Source: Microbacterium halotolerans
GTDB lineage: Bacteria; Actinomycetota; Actinomycetes; Actinomycetales; Microbacteriaceae
DNA: 64,000 nucleotides
Direction of reading: 5' to 3'
Assembly: GCF_003569805.1 (NCBI RefSeq)
Contig: NZ_QVLP01000018.1
Location: 186,001-250,000 of the forward strand
A model generated the notes under the pieces. The model worked only from the letters and a program-made list of their open reading frames with translations, had not been told where the DNA came from and did not search any database. The position numbers and the translations under genes were made by a program. Below are positions 47,511 through 56,453 of this stretch, piece by piece; the stretch's first letter is position 1; the number at the start of each line of letters is the position of its first letter.

Positions 47511-47546
47511 GCGGCACATCTCGGCGATAGCCGCGCAGTGCGCTAC
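47511..47546 (-). repeat. Degenerate part of the dispersed repeat
   Basis: GCGGCACATCTCGGCGA matches the inner right arm of copy 4 (GCGGCGCATCTCGGCGA) with one mismatch, then diverges. It lies between the convergent DUF3027 and serC genes. Confidence 0.45.
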
Positions 47547-47548
47547 AG

Positions 47549-48667
<1,119 letters not shown>

Positions 48668-48709
48668 TCAATCGTATGACCGCTTCCGGACCCGCACGCG
48701 CATCCGATC

Positions 48710-48728
48710 GAGGTAGGCTTGCCTAACA
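48710..48728 (+). promoter_or_regulatory. DtxR-type iron box
   Basis: GAGGTAGGCTTGCCTAACA matches the central TAGGCTnnCCTA of the iron-box consensus and lies 18 bp before the DtxR-family gene, suggesting autoregulation. Confidence 0.75.
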
Positions 48729-48745
48729 CCGATACGGAGGCCTTG

Positions 48746-49444
48746 ATGACCGATCTGATCGATACGACGGAGATGTACCTGCGCACCATCCTCGAGCTCG
48801 AGGAGGAGAACATCCTTCCCCTGCGTGCGCGTATCTCGGAGCGCCTCGGGCATTCCGGCCCCACCGTGTCGCAGACGATCGGCCGGATGGAGCGCGACGG
48901 GCTGGTGCACGTCGGCGAGGATCGGCGTCTCGAGCTGAGCGCCGCCGGTCGGCAGAAGGCCGTCGATGTGATGCGCAAGCACCGCCTCGCCGAACGGCTC
49001 CTCTCCGATGTGATCGGGCTCGACTGGGCGTTCGTGCACGAAGAGGCGTGCCGCTGGGAGCACGTGATGAGCGAGCAGGTCGAGCGTCGGCTCGTCGAGC
49101 TGCTCGGCCACCCCTCCGAGTCGCCGTACGGCAACCCGATCCCTGGGCTCGACGCGATCGGCGGCGACGCAGGCGGTGAGTTCGATGAGGGCGTCGTGGG
49201 GCTCGTCAAGGCACTCGATGCAGCGGGCGAGCCGATCACGGGGACCGTGCGTCGACTCGCTGAGCCTGCTCAGGTCGATCCGGAGCTTCTCGAGCAGCTG
49301 CGCGGCGCGGGCGTCGTGCCCGGCGCGACCGGGCAGTTCCGCTACAGCGAGGGATACGTCCTCGTCGAGATGAACGACCGCGACGAGGCGCTCGAACTGC
49401 CCGCCGAGATCGCCTCGCACGTCTTCCTCGTCGCTCCGCGCTAG
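48746..49444 (+). CDS. DtxR/IdeR family metal-dependent regulator
   Basis: A 232-residue iron-dependent repressor: N-terminal winged helix (TTEMYLRTILELEEENILPL; SGPTVSQTIGRMERDGLVHV), metal-binding and dimerisation domain (HRLAERLLSDVIGLDW; CRWEHVMSEQVERRL with the Cys, Glu and His ligands expected for DtxR), and a C-terminal SH3-like domain. ATG at 48746 follows GGAGG. It has the full three-domain IdeR length, so iron rather than manganese is the likely effector. The boxes at 13900, 48710 and 52844 are its probable sites in this window. Confidence 0.94.
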   Translation: MTDLIDTTEMYLRTILELEEENILPLRARISERLGHSGPTVSQTIGRMERDGLVHVGEDRRLELSAAGRQKAVDVMRKHRLAERLLSDVIGLDWAFVHEEACRWEHVMSEQVERRLVELLGHPSESPYGNPIPGLDAIGGDAGGEFDEGVVGLVKALDAAGEPITGTVRRLAEPAQVDPELLEQLRGAGVVPGATGQFRYSEGYVLVEMNDRDEALELPAEIASHVFLVAPR

Positions 49445-49665
49445 GTGTCACACGCGGGGCGGAATGATCCGATGCGGATCGAATCGTGACTCTGCCGTGA
49501 CTTTTTCGTTATCCTCGCGTAGCGTAGATGTGTCGGTGAGTGTTGCACCCGCTGACACCTGCGGGCAAGCGCCTCTCCGGCTCGTCCTTCTCGCAGGCCG
49601 CACTGACCCCGAACCAGTGTTGACGAGTCGGCGCCCCAGGGCGCGAGGCGACGGAGGAAGAGCTT
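49445..49665 (+). promoter_or_regulatory. Long leader before the M23 peptidase gene
   Basis: About 220 bp without a gene. GTGACTTTTTCGTTATCC followed by GCGTAGCGTAGAT is a plausible promoter near 49490-49530. The transcript would have a leader of roughly 130 bases with a short GCGCCC-CAG-GGCGC hairpin before the ribosome binding site. No known riboswitch class was recognised. Confidence 0.4.
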
Positions 49666-50538
49666 TTGACCCACACCGATTCGTCAGCAGGCGCACCCGA
49701 CGCCGCTGAGTCAGAGACCCCCACGAACGGTGCTTCCGTGATCTCGCGACGCGATATGCGCCGTGCGGAGCGTGAGTTCCGCGCGGGCGCCAAGCCCAAG
49801 TCGACCGTGCGACCCGTGCGCTCCCTCGCGACGGTGGGCGCGGTGCTCGCGCTTCTCGCAGGCGTGGCGATTCCGGCTTACGCTGCGACCAGCGGCAGCG
49901 CGGAGCAGTCGGACAACCCCTCGGCGCACGAGCTCGCCGAGCAGAACGCACAGACGCTGTCCGTCGGCGAAGGTGTGAAGGCGGACGACCTCGAGGTGTC
50001 GAACTACGCCGCGACCACTCCGGAGGAGATCGAGGAGAAGAAGGCAGCAGAGGCCGCGAAGCGCGCAGAGGAGGCCGCTGCCGAGGCCGAGGCCGCTGCA
50101 GCTACCGCTTCGTCAGGCACCAGCACGCCGGCCGATATCGGCGATTCCTCGGTCGAGCCGGTCGGCGGCGCGGTGAATCCGCTGCCCTCCGGTTCCTACT
50201 ACATCAGCCGCACCGTCGGCAGCGGCCACGCGGGTGCCGACATGGTCGCCCCCGGCGGCACGCCCATCTACGCGGCGAAGTCCGGCACTGTCACGATCTC
50301 GTCCGAGGGCTATTTCGGCTACGGCGTCGCCGTGAAGATCCAGCATGGCGACGGCACGGAGACTCTCTACGCTCACATGACCTACGGCAGTCGCCAGGTC
50401 ACCGCAGGCCAGCAGGTGTCGGCAGGCCAGGCGATCGGTGCCGTGGGCAACACGGGCCGTTCGTACGGTGCTCACCTGCACTTCGAGTACCGCATCAACG
50501 GCGCAGTCGTCGATCCGGTTCCATATTTCGGGCTGTGA
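49666..50538 (+). CDS. M23 family peptidase (LytM-type endopeptidase)
   Basis: A 290-residue cell-envelope protein. A cytoplasmic basic N-terminus precedes a membrane anchor/signal (LATVGAVLALLAGVAIPAY), then an Ala/Glu-rich helical linker (EEIEEKKAAEAAKRAEEAAA) and a C-terminal M23 domain with HAGADMVAPGGTPIYA, LYAHMTYGS and GAHLHFEYR. The first zinc ligand His and the HxH pair are present, so it should be active on peptidoglycan cross-bridges. TTG at 49666 is used as start because a strong GGAGGAAGAG precedes it and no better start gives the basic N-terminus. Confidence 0.9.
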   Translation: MTHTDSSAGAPDAAESETPTNGASVISRRDMRRAEREFRAGAKPKSTVRPVRSLATVGAVLALLAGVAIPAYAATSGSAEQSDNPSAHELAEQNAQTLSVGEGVKADDLEVSNYAATTPEEIEEKKAAEAAKRAEEAAAEAEAAAATASSGTSTPADIGDSSVEPVGGAVNPLPSGSYYISRTVGSGHAGADMVAPGGTPIYAAKSGTVTISSEGYFGYGVAVKIQHGDGTETLYAHMTYGSRQVTAGQQVSAGQAIGAVGNTGRSYGAHLHFEYRINGAVVDPVPYFGL

Positions 50539-50548
50539 ACGGCACGAG

Positions 50549-50587
50549 AACGGCGCCCGTCTCCTCAGAGAGGCGGGCGCCGTTTTT
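50549..50587 (+). terminator. Terminator after the M23 peptidase gene
   Basis: Stem AACGGCGCCCG/CGGGCGCCGTT followed by a run of T (50583-50587), 11 bp after the stop codon. A textbook rho-independent terminator. Confidence 0.93.
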
Positions 50588-50686
50588 CTGTGTTCGTCTC
50601 CGTGAGTTCACCCGAGTGTTGCCGCCCGGGCGTGTCGCGTGCGTTACGCTGTAGCCGTTGCCGCGAAGAACGCAAAGGGAGATGCC

Positions 50687-50797
50687 GTGAGCCGAATACC
50701 TCGCATCCGCACCACGGATGCTCTCGGTCGTTACGTCTTACGGCATCGTGTGCACACGATGCGCGGGGCACCCGCGCGCACAGGGCGCTGTCTGTGA
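50687..50797 (+). CDS. Putative leader peptide / small ORF upstream of the HNH gene
   Basis: A 36-codon reading frame starting GTG with AAGGGAGA 6-7 bp upstream. The peptide begins VSRIPRIRTTDALGRYVLRH and contains nine Arg. It uses ATA and TTA, rare codons in this genome, at codons 4 and 18. Its stop codon falls in the loop of a terminator-like hairpin (50782-50812). The arrangement resembles a translation-controlled attenuator for the downstream HNH gene. It could also be a chance frame over a small RNA. This unit fills most of the 358-bp gap between the M23 and HNH genes. Confidence 0.45.
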   Translation: MSRIPRIRTTDALGRYVLRHRVHTMRGAPARTGRCL

Positions 50798-50812
50798 GGC
50801 AGTGCCCTTTTT
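50782..50812 (+). terminator. Terminator/attenuator upstream of the HNH gene
   Basis: AGGGCGCTGTC and GGCAGTGCCCT pair (two G-T pairs) around the loop TGTGA, followed by TTTTT. It lies 85 bp before the HNH start and overlaps the end of the small ORF. Confidence 0.7.
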
Positions 50813-50896
50813 CGTGCCCGCACTCCCTGCCGTCACAAGCGGTGGCGATGGTTCGAGAGCCCGGAAGCCGTCCGGGACCCATCGAAGGGAAAACGC

Positions 50897-51394
50897 ATGC
50901 GCACTCTGGTACTCAACGCCGGATATGAGCCGCTCGCCGTCGTGTCGTTCAAGCGGGCGCTGGTTCTCGTGATGAACGACAAGGCGAGCGTCATCGAACG
51001 GATCGACGGCGACCCGGTCTGGGGGGCGAACACGGTCTTCGACCGCCCTGCCGTGATCATCCTGTCCCGATACGTGCGGGTTCCGCAGGCCCGCAGAGTT
51101 CCGGTGACCAGACGCGGAGTGCTGCGCCGCGACGGAAGCCGATGCGCGTACTGCGGCAAGTCGGCGTCGACCATAGACCACGTGATGCCGCGCTCGCGCG
51201 GGGGAGGCGACACCTGGGCCAACCTCGTCGCCTGCTGCCTGCGCTGCAACAACCTCAAGAGCGACCGCACGCCGAAGGAGATGGGCTGGCATCTGAGGTT
51301 CAGTCCGCAGGCACCGCGAGGAGGGTCATGGACGGTGCGGGGCACTGAGCGGGGCGATCCGCGCTGGGAGCCCTACCTCGCCCTGGCCGCCTGA
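50897..51394 (+). CDS. HNH endonuclease domain protein
   Basis: A 165-residue protein of a family widespread in actinobacteria that starts MRTLVLNAGYEPLAVVSFKR. The C-terminal half has an HNH/McrA-type nuclease motif: two CxxC zinc-binding pairs (CAYCG and CLRCN) flanking TIDHVMPRSRGGGDTWANLV with the catalytic His. It is probably a housekeeping nucleic-acid enzyme rather than a restriction enzyme, because it is conserved and has no methylase neighbour. ATG at 50897 follows GAAGGGAAAA. Confidence 0.9.
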   Translation: MRTLVLNAGYEPLAVVSFKRALVLVMNDKASVIERIDGDPVWGANTVFDRPAVIILSRYVRVPQARRVPVTRRGVLRRDGSRCAYCGKSASTIDHVMPRSRGGGDTWANLVACCLRCNNLKSDRTPKEMGWHLRFSPQAPRGGSWTVRGTERGDPRWEPYLALAA

Positions 51395-51432
51395 TGTGAG
51401 CCCTGCGCATTCACACGGTAGGCTTGAGCCGG

Positions 51433-51505
51433 GCCTCCGTAGCTCAGGGGATAGAGCACCGCTCTCCTAAAGCGGGTGTCGATGGTTCGAATCCATTCGG
51501 GGGCA
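51433..51505 (+). tRNA. tRNA-Arg(CCT)
   Basis: Acceptor GCCTCCG/CGGGGGC, D-arm GTAGCTCAGGGGATAGAGC, anticodon stem CCGCT/AGCGG with loop CTCCTAA giving anticodon CCT (AGG codon), T arm GATGG-TTCGAAT-CCATT. CCA is not encoded. Confidence 0.96.
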
Positions 51506-51517
51506 CGGATGTATGGT

Positions 51518-51559
51518 GTTCGAAGCCGCGACGCGTCGAATCGTGTCGCGGCTTCGAAC
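51518..51559 (+). terminator. Perfect 15-bp inverted repeat after tRNA-Arg
   Basis: GTTCGAAGCCGCGAC and GTCGCGGCTTCGAAC are exact complements around a 12-base loop, 12 bp after the tRNA. It is probably the tRNA terminator, although no T-run follows. The remaining spacer to 51687 holds only a possible 45-codon frame (51509-51646) of doubtful reality. Confidence 0.6.
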
Positions 51560-51687
51560 CCCCACTCCGTCATCTGGGCTGACCGGTGGTCATCGCTGGT
51601 CGAGACGGCCATCCGCTTCGACGAGATGATCGAGAAGCGCCGATAATCGGTTCGGACCGGCCCGTCGCTTGGTCTCGTGAGGAGTGG

Positions 51688-52776
51688 TCAGCCGGATGCC
51701 TCGCCGCCGATGCGGTCCGCCAGCACGGGCACGAGCTCGTCGAGCAGGAACGGCAGGCTCAGCACCGTCACGAACGAGGTCGCGGCGCCCACCGGGTCAT
51801 CGGAATCGGCGAAGATCTCCCGCCCCTCGGTGTGCACGGGCAGCGACTGGTACAGCGGGCCACCGACCTCATCCGCTTCGCCCGAGTCGATCCACACGAT
51901 CACATCGACATCGAGCAGGTCGACCTGCTCCTCGCTGAGGCTCGCCCCGAATGAGTCGCCTGCGATGTCCGCGATTCCCTCCGGCAGCTCGAACCCCAGC
52001 TCGGTCAGGAACCGGCCGCGCGGGTCTTCTGGGCCATAGACGAAGACGCCTTCGTACGGCATGGCCATCACCGCCGTCGCGTCGGCGAACTCCGGGTGCT
52101 CGGTGCGCACCGCTTCGAACTGAGTCTCGACATCGGTGACGAGATCTTCGGCCTCGTCCGGCATGCCGACGGCCTGGCCGACGGTGCGGGTGAGCTCCTC
52201 CCATCCGATGCCGTAGTCCACCAGCCCCTCCGGCTGGGCGACGGTGGGGGCGATATCGGAGAGCCTCTGATAGTCCTCCTCGGATATGCCGGAGTACAGC
52301 GCGAGGATCAGGTCCGGATCCTGTTCGAGGATGCCCTCGAAATCGAGGTCCTCCGAGCTGTCGATCACCTCCGGCAGCTCCCCGCCGGCCGCCTCGAGTT
52401 CGTCTGTCGCCCATGGATTGATGGCGCCGGGCTGCGCGCTGAACCATTCCGTGGTGGCGACCGGCACGATCCCGAGGGCGAGCAGTGCGTCCTGGTCCAT
52501 CAGCCCCACCGTGGCCACCCGCTCCGGCTGTTCGGAGATCGTCGTACTGCCATAGGTGTGCTCGACGGTCACAGGGAAGGACGTGTCCGCAGATGCTCCG
52601 CTGCTCTGCTCCTCCGCTGCTCCTCCGCCGTCGCCGACGCCGCACCCTGCGACGAGGAGCAGCCCTGACGCCGATGCGGCCAGGAGCGCACGACCGACCG
52701 CACTCAGGTGCGGAGCTCGGCGGGGATCCACGCGGCCCCAGCTCGTCTGTGCCCTTCGAATGCCGAATCTGCTCAC
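51688..52776 (-). CDS. Iron-siderophore ABC transporter substrate-binding lipoprotein
   Basis: A 362-residue FepB/FhuD-type binding protein with a lipoprotein signal (GLLLVAGCG). The body has the cluster A features ERVATVGLMDQDALLALGIV, DFEGILEQDPDLILALYSGI and DPRGRFLTELGFELPE. GTG at 52776 is chosen because GGGAG lies 7 bp upstream; the earlier ATG at 52851 would fall in the iron box. It has its own iron-boxed promoter, separate from the large operon upstream, and no permease next to it, so it may share the FecCD transporter encoded at 58557-61530. Confidence 0.9.
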   Translation of the reverse strand: MSRFGIRRAQTSWGRVDPRRAPHLSAVGRALLAASASGLLLVAGCGVGDGGGAAEEQSSGASADTSFPVTVEHTYGSTTISEQPERVATVGLMDQDALLALGIVPVATTEWFSAQPGAINPWATDELEAAGGELPEVIDSSEDLDFEGILEQDPDLILALYSGISEEDYQRLSDIAPTVAQPEGLVDYGIGWEELTRTVGQAVGMPDEAEDLVTDVETQFEAVRTEHPEFADATAVMAMPYEGVFVYGPEDPRGRFLTELGFELPEGIADIAGDSFGASLSEEQVDLLDVDVIVWIDSGEADEVGGPLYQSLPVHTEGREIFADSDDPVGAATSFVTVLSLPFLLDELVPVLADRIGGEASG

Positions 52777-52843
52777 GCTGTCGCTCCCGATTCCTCGTAT
52801 CTCGTGGTCGAACACCCGGTGCGTGCCACCGTTGTCCCAGTAT

Positions 52844-52862
52844 TTAGCCAAGCCTACCCTTA
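52844..52862 (-). promoter_or_regulatory. DtxR-type iron box
   Basis: On the minus strand TAAGGGTAGGCTTGGCTAA agrees with the iron-box consensus at 14 of 19 positions and lies 68 bp before the siderophore-binding protein start. Confidence 0.7.
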
Positions 52863-52953
52863 GTTACTCTTCTCCGACCACATGGCCGATGGCGACCGGG
52901 AGGTCTCCTCAAGACGGGCGTTCGGTGCCTTGCGCTGCACGGTCGGCACGAAC

Positions 52954-54711
52954 TCACCTGCCCGTGACGGCCTGCTGTCCGGGCTCCGACGCTCGCCACA
53001 GTCGCGCGTAGACGCCGTCCGCGGCGAGGAGGTCGGCATGGGTGCCGACCTCGGCGATCCGGCCCTGCTCCATCACGATGATCCTGTCGCAGGCGGCGGC
53101 CTGGGACAGCCGGTGCGCGATCACCAGCCCGGTCCGCCCCTCCAGCACTCGTTCGGCGGCACGGTCGAGGACGCCGGCGTCGGCCGACCCCGCCTCGGCG
53201 GTCGCCTCGTCCATGATGACCATCTCCGGGTCGGTCAGAATGATCCGGGCCAGGGCGAGCTGCTGGGCCTGTGCCGAGGTCAGCTCGTCTCCGGCAGCGC
53301 CCAGAGCGCTGTCGAGGCCATCGGGCAGCAGATCGAGCAGGCCGGCTGCGCCGGTGGCCTCCAACGCTGCCCGGATGTCTTCGTCGCCGGCCTGCGGAGC
53401 CGCGAGAGTGAGGTTCTCCCGCAGCGTGCCCGCGAACACGTGAGACTCCTGGGTGATCATGGCGGTGCTCCCGGAACGCAAGACGGATCCGCTCGTCGGA
53501 GCGTGGATGCCCGCCAGCACCCTGGCGAGAGTCGTCTTCCCCGCGCCGGATGCGCCGACGACCGCTACTCGCTCCCTTGTCCCGATCGAGAGGTCGACGC
53601 CGTGGAGCACCCGCTCGTCGGCGTAGGCGAAGGTCACCTCGCGCAGCCGGACCTTCGCCTCCGTCACCGCCGGAGTCTGCTCGGTCTGCTCGGTCCGCTC
53701 GTCGGGGTGATCACCGTGTCCGGGGCCGGTCATGGTGATCACCCCGACGATACGACCCAGTGACGCGAGCGCCGACTGAAGCACGTCGACGACCATCAGC
53801 AGCTGGTTGATGGGACCGAACAGCCGCAGGAAGAACAGCATGGCGGTGGTGGCCGCGCCGATGGTCGAGTGTCCGGCGCTGATCAGCAGGTAGCCGGCGG
53901 CGAGGATGCCCGCCATGCCGAGGTACTCGGCGAGGTTGAGGCGCCCGAAGAACATGTTCTGCACCGTGCGGGCCCGCAGGCTGTGACCGACGACGGCCCA
54001 GGAGGCCCCGAGCACCGTGTCGTGACGGCGTTCGCTCAGCCCGAAACCGAGCACGGTGTCGCGCCCGCGCAGCGATTCCAGAATGTGCTGGGCACGCTCG
54101 CCCATCGCGGCGCGCTCGGCCTGGTAGACGGGCGGTGCGGTGGAGAGATACCAGCGCAGGGTAAGGACGTAGACGGGCAGCGTGACAGCAAGCGCCGCTC
54201 CGTAGCGCCAGTCGAGGGCGGTCATCCCGCCGAGGGTGACGATGATCGTGAACCCCGCGCTCGTCAGCGCCGGGACCACCCGAGGTGCGGCGTCGGCCAC
54301 CTGGGCGACGTCGTCGCTGGCGCGGGCGAGGAGGTCGCCGGTGCCGGCCCGCTCCACGACGCCCTGCGGCAGCGTCATCGCCCGGGCGACGAGCCGTTCG
54401 CGCAGGTCGGCCAGGATGGCCTGGTAGGCACGGGCGGCCAGCACGATCGTCAGCGCGGTTCCCACGGCGCCGGCGATGGCGGCGCCGACCGCCGCGACGG
54501 TGATCATGGCGACTGTGCCGAGACCTGCGGCACCTGCCTCGATGAGGTCGACGAGGGCGCCGAGCATCGCGGGGAAGAGCAGCCCCAGTGCGGCCGAGAG
54601 CAGGCCGAGGCCGATGGCAGCGGCGAGCACGAGCCGGTGCCCATGGCTCGCCCGCCGCAGCTCTGTCCAGATCTCCCGAGCCCCGGCGATCGGCAGGATC
54701 GACGCGCTCAC
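52954..54711 (-). CDS. ABC exporter-fold protein, half A (intact Walker motifs, degenerate signature)
   Basis: A 585-residue fused permease-ATPase with six membrane helices (residues about 25-300) and a nucleotide-binding domain. Walker A is GASGAGKTT, Q-loop ITQESHVF, Walker B MVIMDEATAEAGS with the catalytic Glu, H-loop VIAHRLSQ, but the LSGGQ signature is replaced by LTSAQAQQLALARI. It starts with a GTGA overlap with half B. In a siderophore operon with binding proteins it may import ferric siderophores (like IrtAB/YbtPQ) or export siderophore. An acidic/polar linker (HPDERTEQTEQTP) joins the two domains. Confidence 0.88.
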   Translation of the reverse strand: MSASILPIAGAREIWTELRRASHGHRLVLAAAIGLGLLSAALGLLFPAMLGALVDLIEAGAAGLGTVAMITVAAVGAAIAGAVGTALTIVLAARAYQAILADLRERLVARAMTLPQGVVERAGTGDLLARASDDVAQVADAAPRVVPALTSAGFTIIVTLGGMTALDWRYGAALAVTLPVYVLTLRWYLSTAPPVYQAERAAMGERAQHILESLRGRDTVLGFGLSERRHDTVLGASWAVVGHSLRARTVQNMFFGRLNLAEYLGMAGILAAGYLLISAGHSTIGAATTAMLFFLRLFGPINQLLMVVDVLQSALASLGRIVGVITMTGPGHGDHPDERTEQTEQTPAVTEAKVRLREVTFAYADERVLHGVDLSIGTRERVAVVGASGAGKTTLARVLAGIHAPTSGSVLRSGSTAMITQESHVFAGTLRENLTLAAPQAGDEDIRAALEATGAAGLLDLLPDGLDSALGAAGDELTSAQAQQLALARIILTDPEMVIMDEATAEAGSADAGVLDRAAERVLEGRTGLVIAHRLSQAAACDRIIVMEQGRIAEVGTHADLLAADGVYARLWRASEPGQQAVTGR

Positions 54712-56453
54712 GGCACACCCGCCGTCGCGCGGCGCAGGTCGACGACGCGATCGCATCTGCTGAGCAGGGCCGGGGACGACGCGATGAGGAGCGTCGACCG
54801 TCCGTTCCGGATCTCGCGCAGGCGGTCGGCGATGGCCGTCTCGGTCACCGCGTCCACCGATGTCGTTGGGTCGTGCAGCACCAGTACCGGCGCGTCGACG
54901 GCGAGCGCTCGCGCCAGGGCCACACGCTGGCGCTGCCCGCCGGAGAGACGGCCGCCGTTCTGGCCGACCTGGCGTTCCCGGCCGCCGTGTGCGGCTGTGG
55001 AGAAGTCGTCGCACGCCGCGGCCGTCAACGCGGCCCGTCTGAGTCCCGGCGGGGCGCCGGGCACGTCGAGGTTCTCCGCGATCGTGCCGCTGAACAGCAC
55101 GGCCTCGTGCGGTGCCACCGTCACCCGCGATCGGTAGACGGCCCGGTCGAGCTGCCCTGCGGCGATGCCGTCGATGAGCACGCGCGTCTCCCGGGCCTCC
55201 GGGTCGAGCAGGGCCGCGACGATGCGCGCCGCCACTCGATCGTCAGCGTGGACGCCCACGAGTTCACCCGGCTCCACCCGGATCTGCTCATCGTCGTCGA
55301 GGCGGAGCTCGACCGGCGGCAGCGCGGACGGGGCGGCCGCGTCGGCGCCCAGCTCGTTCGGAGGCGCGGGGCGGACCGAATCCGCCAGGAGGTCGAGGAT
55401 CCGTCCGCCAGAGGCGACGGCGGTGGCCCACCAGGTGACCGTGTCCGAGGTCAGCATGTTCAGCGGCGGCAGCAGCACCTGGGCGAGGCCGACGACGGCG
55501 ATCAGCTCGCCGACGCTGATCCGCCCGTCGACGGCGAACCACCCGGCCAGGCCCGCGACGGCGGCGACGAAGGCACCGCTGACCGCGTTGCTCCCGGCGA
55601 GATATCTGCCCAGCGCGCCGACGCTGCGGTGCGCGCCGGAGAGAGCCGCACGGCTGGAGCTCCGATACCGCCTGGTCGCCTCGTGTTCGGCACCGACGCC
55701 CTTGATCACCCGGTAGCCGGCCACCAGATCGGTGGCCTGCCCCACCGCCGCCGCGAGCAGCGTCTGCGAGCGGTGCCTGCTGCGGGCGAACGGACCGCTC
55801 ATCGCTCCCATCGCCGCCACGGCCACGGGCGCGCCGATCGCGACGGCCACGCCGAGCGGCCAGTAGATCACGAACAGCGTCACGGCGATGAAACCGATCC
55901 CCACCAGGCTGCCGATGGGGAACACTCCGATCGTCACGGCCAGGGACAGCCCCGAGACGTCGTTGGTCGCCGTCGACAGGACGGCTCCGTCGGCCTGTCC
56001 GATCGTCCGATGCCGCGGATGCAGTGCAGCTGCCGACAGCATCGAGCGCAGCCGGTGCTGCGTCAGCTGCACGGCCCGGGTGGAGAGCAGGGCGGCGAAG
56101 CGGAACCCCAGTGACAGCATCAGGAAGTCCAGGCCGAGCACGAGCAGCCAGAACCCGGTCTGCCTCATGTCTCCACTCGCCAGTCCCCGGTCGATCGCCA
56201 GCCCCATCACCACGGGGACCAGCGCCTCGCCGACCTGGTGGACGGTGGACAGGAAGGCGGCGGGGAGCGTCAGCTGCCGAGCCGCGAAGATCGTCCTGAG
56301 CGTGAACCGCCGTGCCGTCGTCCCCTCGCCCGACGTCAGCGGTGCGGCGACGGGCGCCTGTCGCGGCGGCCGGCCGAGCACCGGCAGCCAACGTGTCAGC
56401 CGTCCTCTGCCCAGACCGGCGGGATCGTCGCCGCGTCGCCTATGGATCGACAT
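54708..56453 (-). CDS. ABC exporter-fold protein, half B (intact signature, lost Walker motifs)
   Basis: A 581-residue permease-ATPase. The membrane part has about six helices. In the nucleotide-binding domain the P-loop Lys is missing (GVHADDRVAARIV), the Q-loop Gln is absent (VAPHEAVLF), the catalytic Glu is Pro (VLVLHDPTTSVD) and the switch His is Ser (LIASSPALL), while the signature LSGGQRQRVALARAL is perfect. It must work with half A, supplying the signature for half A's ATP site. ATG at 56453 overlaps the upstream binding-protein gene by 14 bp; the ATG at 56498 is less likely. Confidence 0.87.
   Translation of the reverse strand: MSIHRRRGDDPAGLGRGRLTRWLPVLGRPPRQAPVAAPLTSGEGTTARRFTLRTIFAARQLTLPAAFLSTVHQVGEALVPVVMGLAIDRGLASGDMRQTGFWLLVLGLDFLMLSLGFRFAALLSTRAVQLTQHRLRSMLSAAALHPRHRTIGQADGAVLSTATNDVSGLSLAVTIGVFPIGSLVGIGFIAVTLFVIYWPLGVAVAIGAPVAVAAMGAMSGPFARSRHRSQTLLAAAVGQATDLVAGYRVIKGVGAEHEATRRYRSSSRAALSGAHRSVGALGRYLAGSNAVSGAFVAAVAGLAGWFAVDGRISVGELIAVVGLAQVLLPPLNMLTSDTVTWWATAVASGGRILDLLADSVRPAPPNELGADAAAPSALPPVELRLDDDEQIRVEPGELVGVHADDRVAARIVAALLDPEARETRVLIDGIAAGQLDRAVYRSRVTVAPHEAVLFSGTIAENLDVPGAPPGLRRAALTAAACDDFSTAAHGGRERQVGQNGGRLSGGQRQRVALARALAVDAPVLVLHDPTTSVDAVTETAIADRLREIRNGRSTLLIASSPALLSRCDRVVDLRRATAGVP

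Noticed and set aside
49445..49665. c-di-AMP (ydaO-type) riboswitch before the M23 gene
   Set aside because: The conserved blocks expected of that class were not found; left as an unassigned leader.
51506..51687. Integration (att) site behind tRNA-Arg
   Set aside because: No direct repeat of the tRNA 3' end and no integrase in the window.
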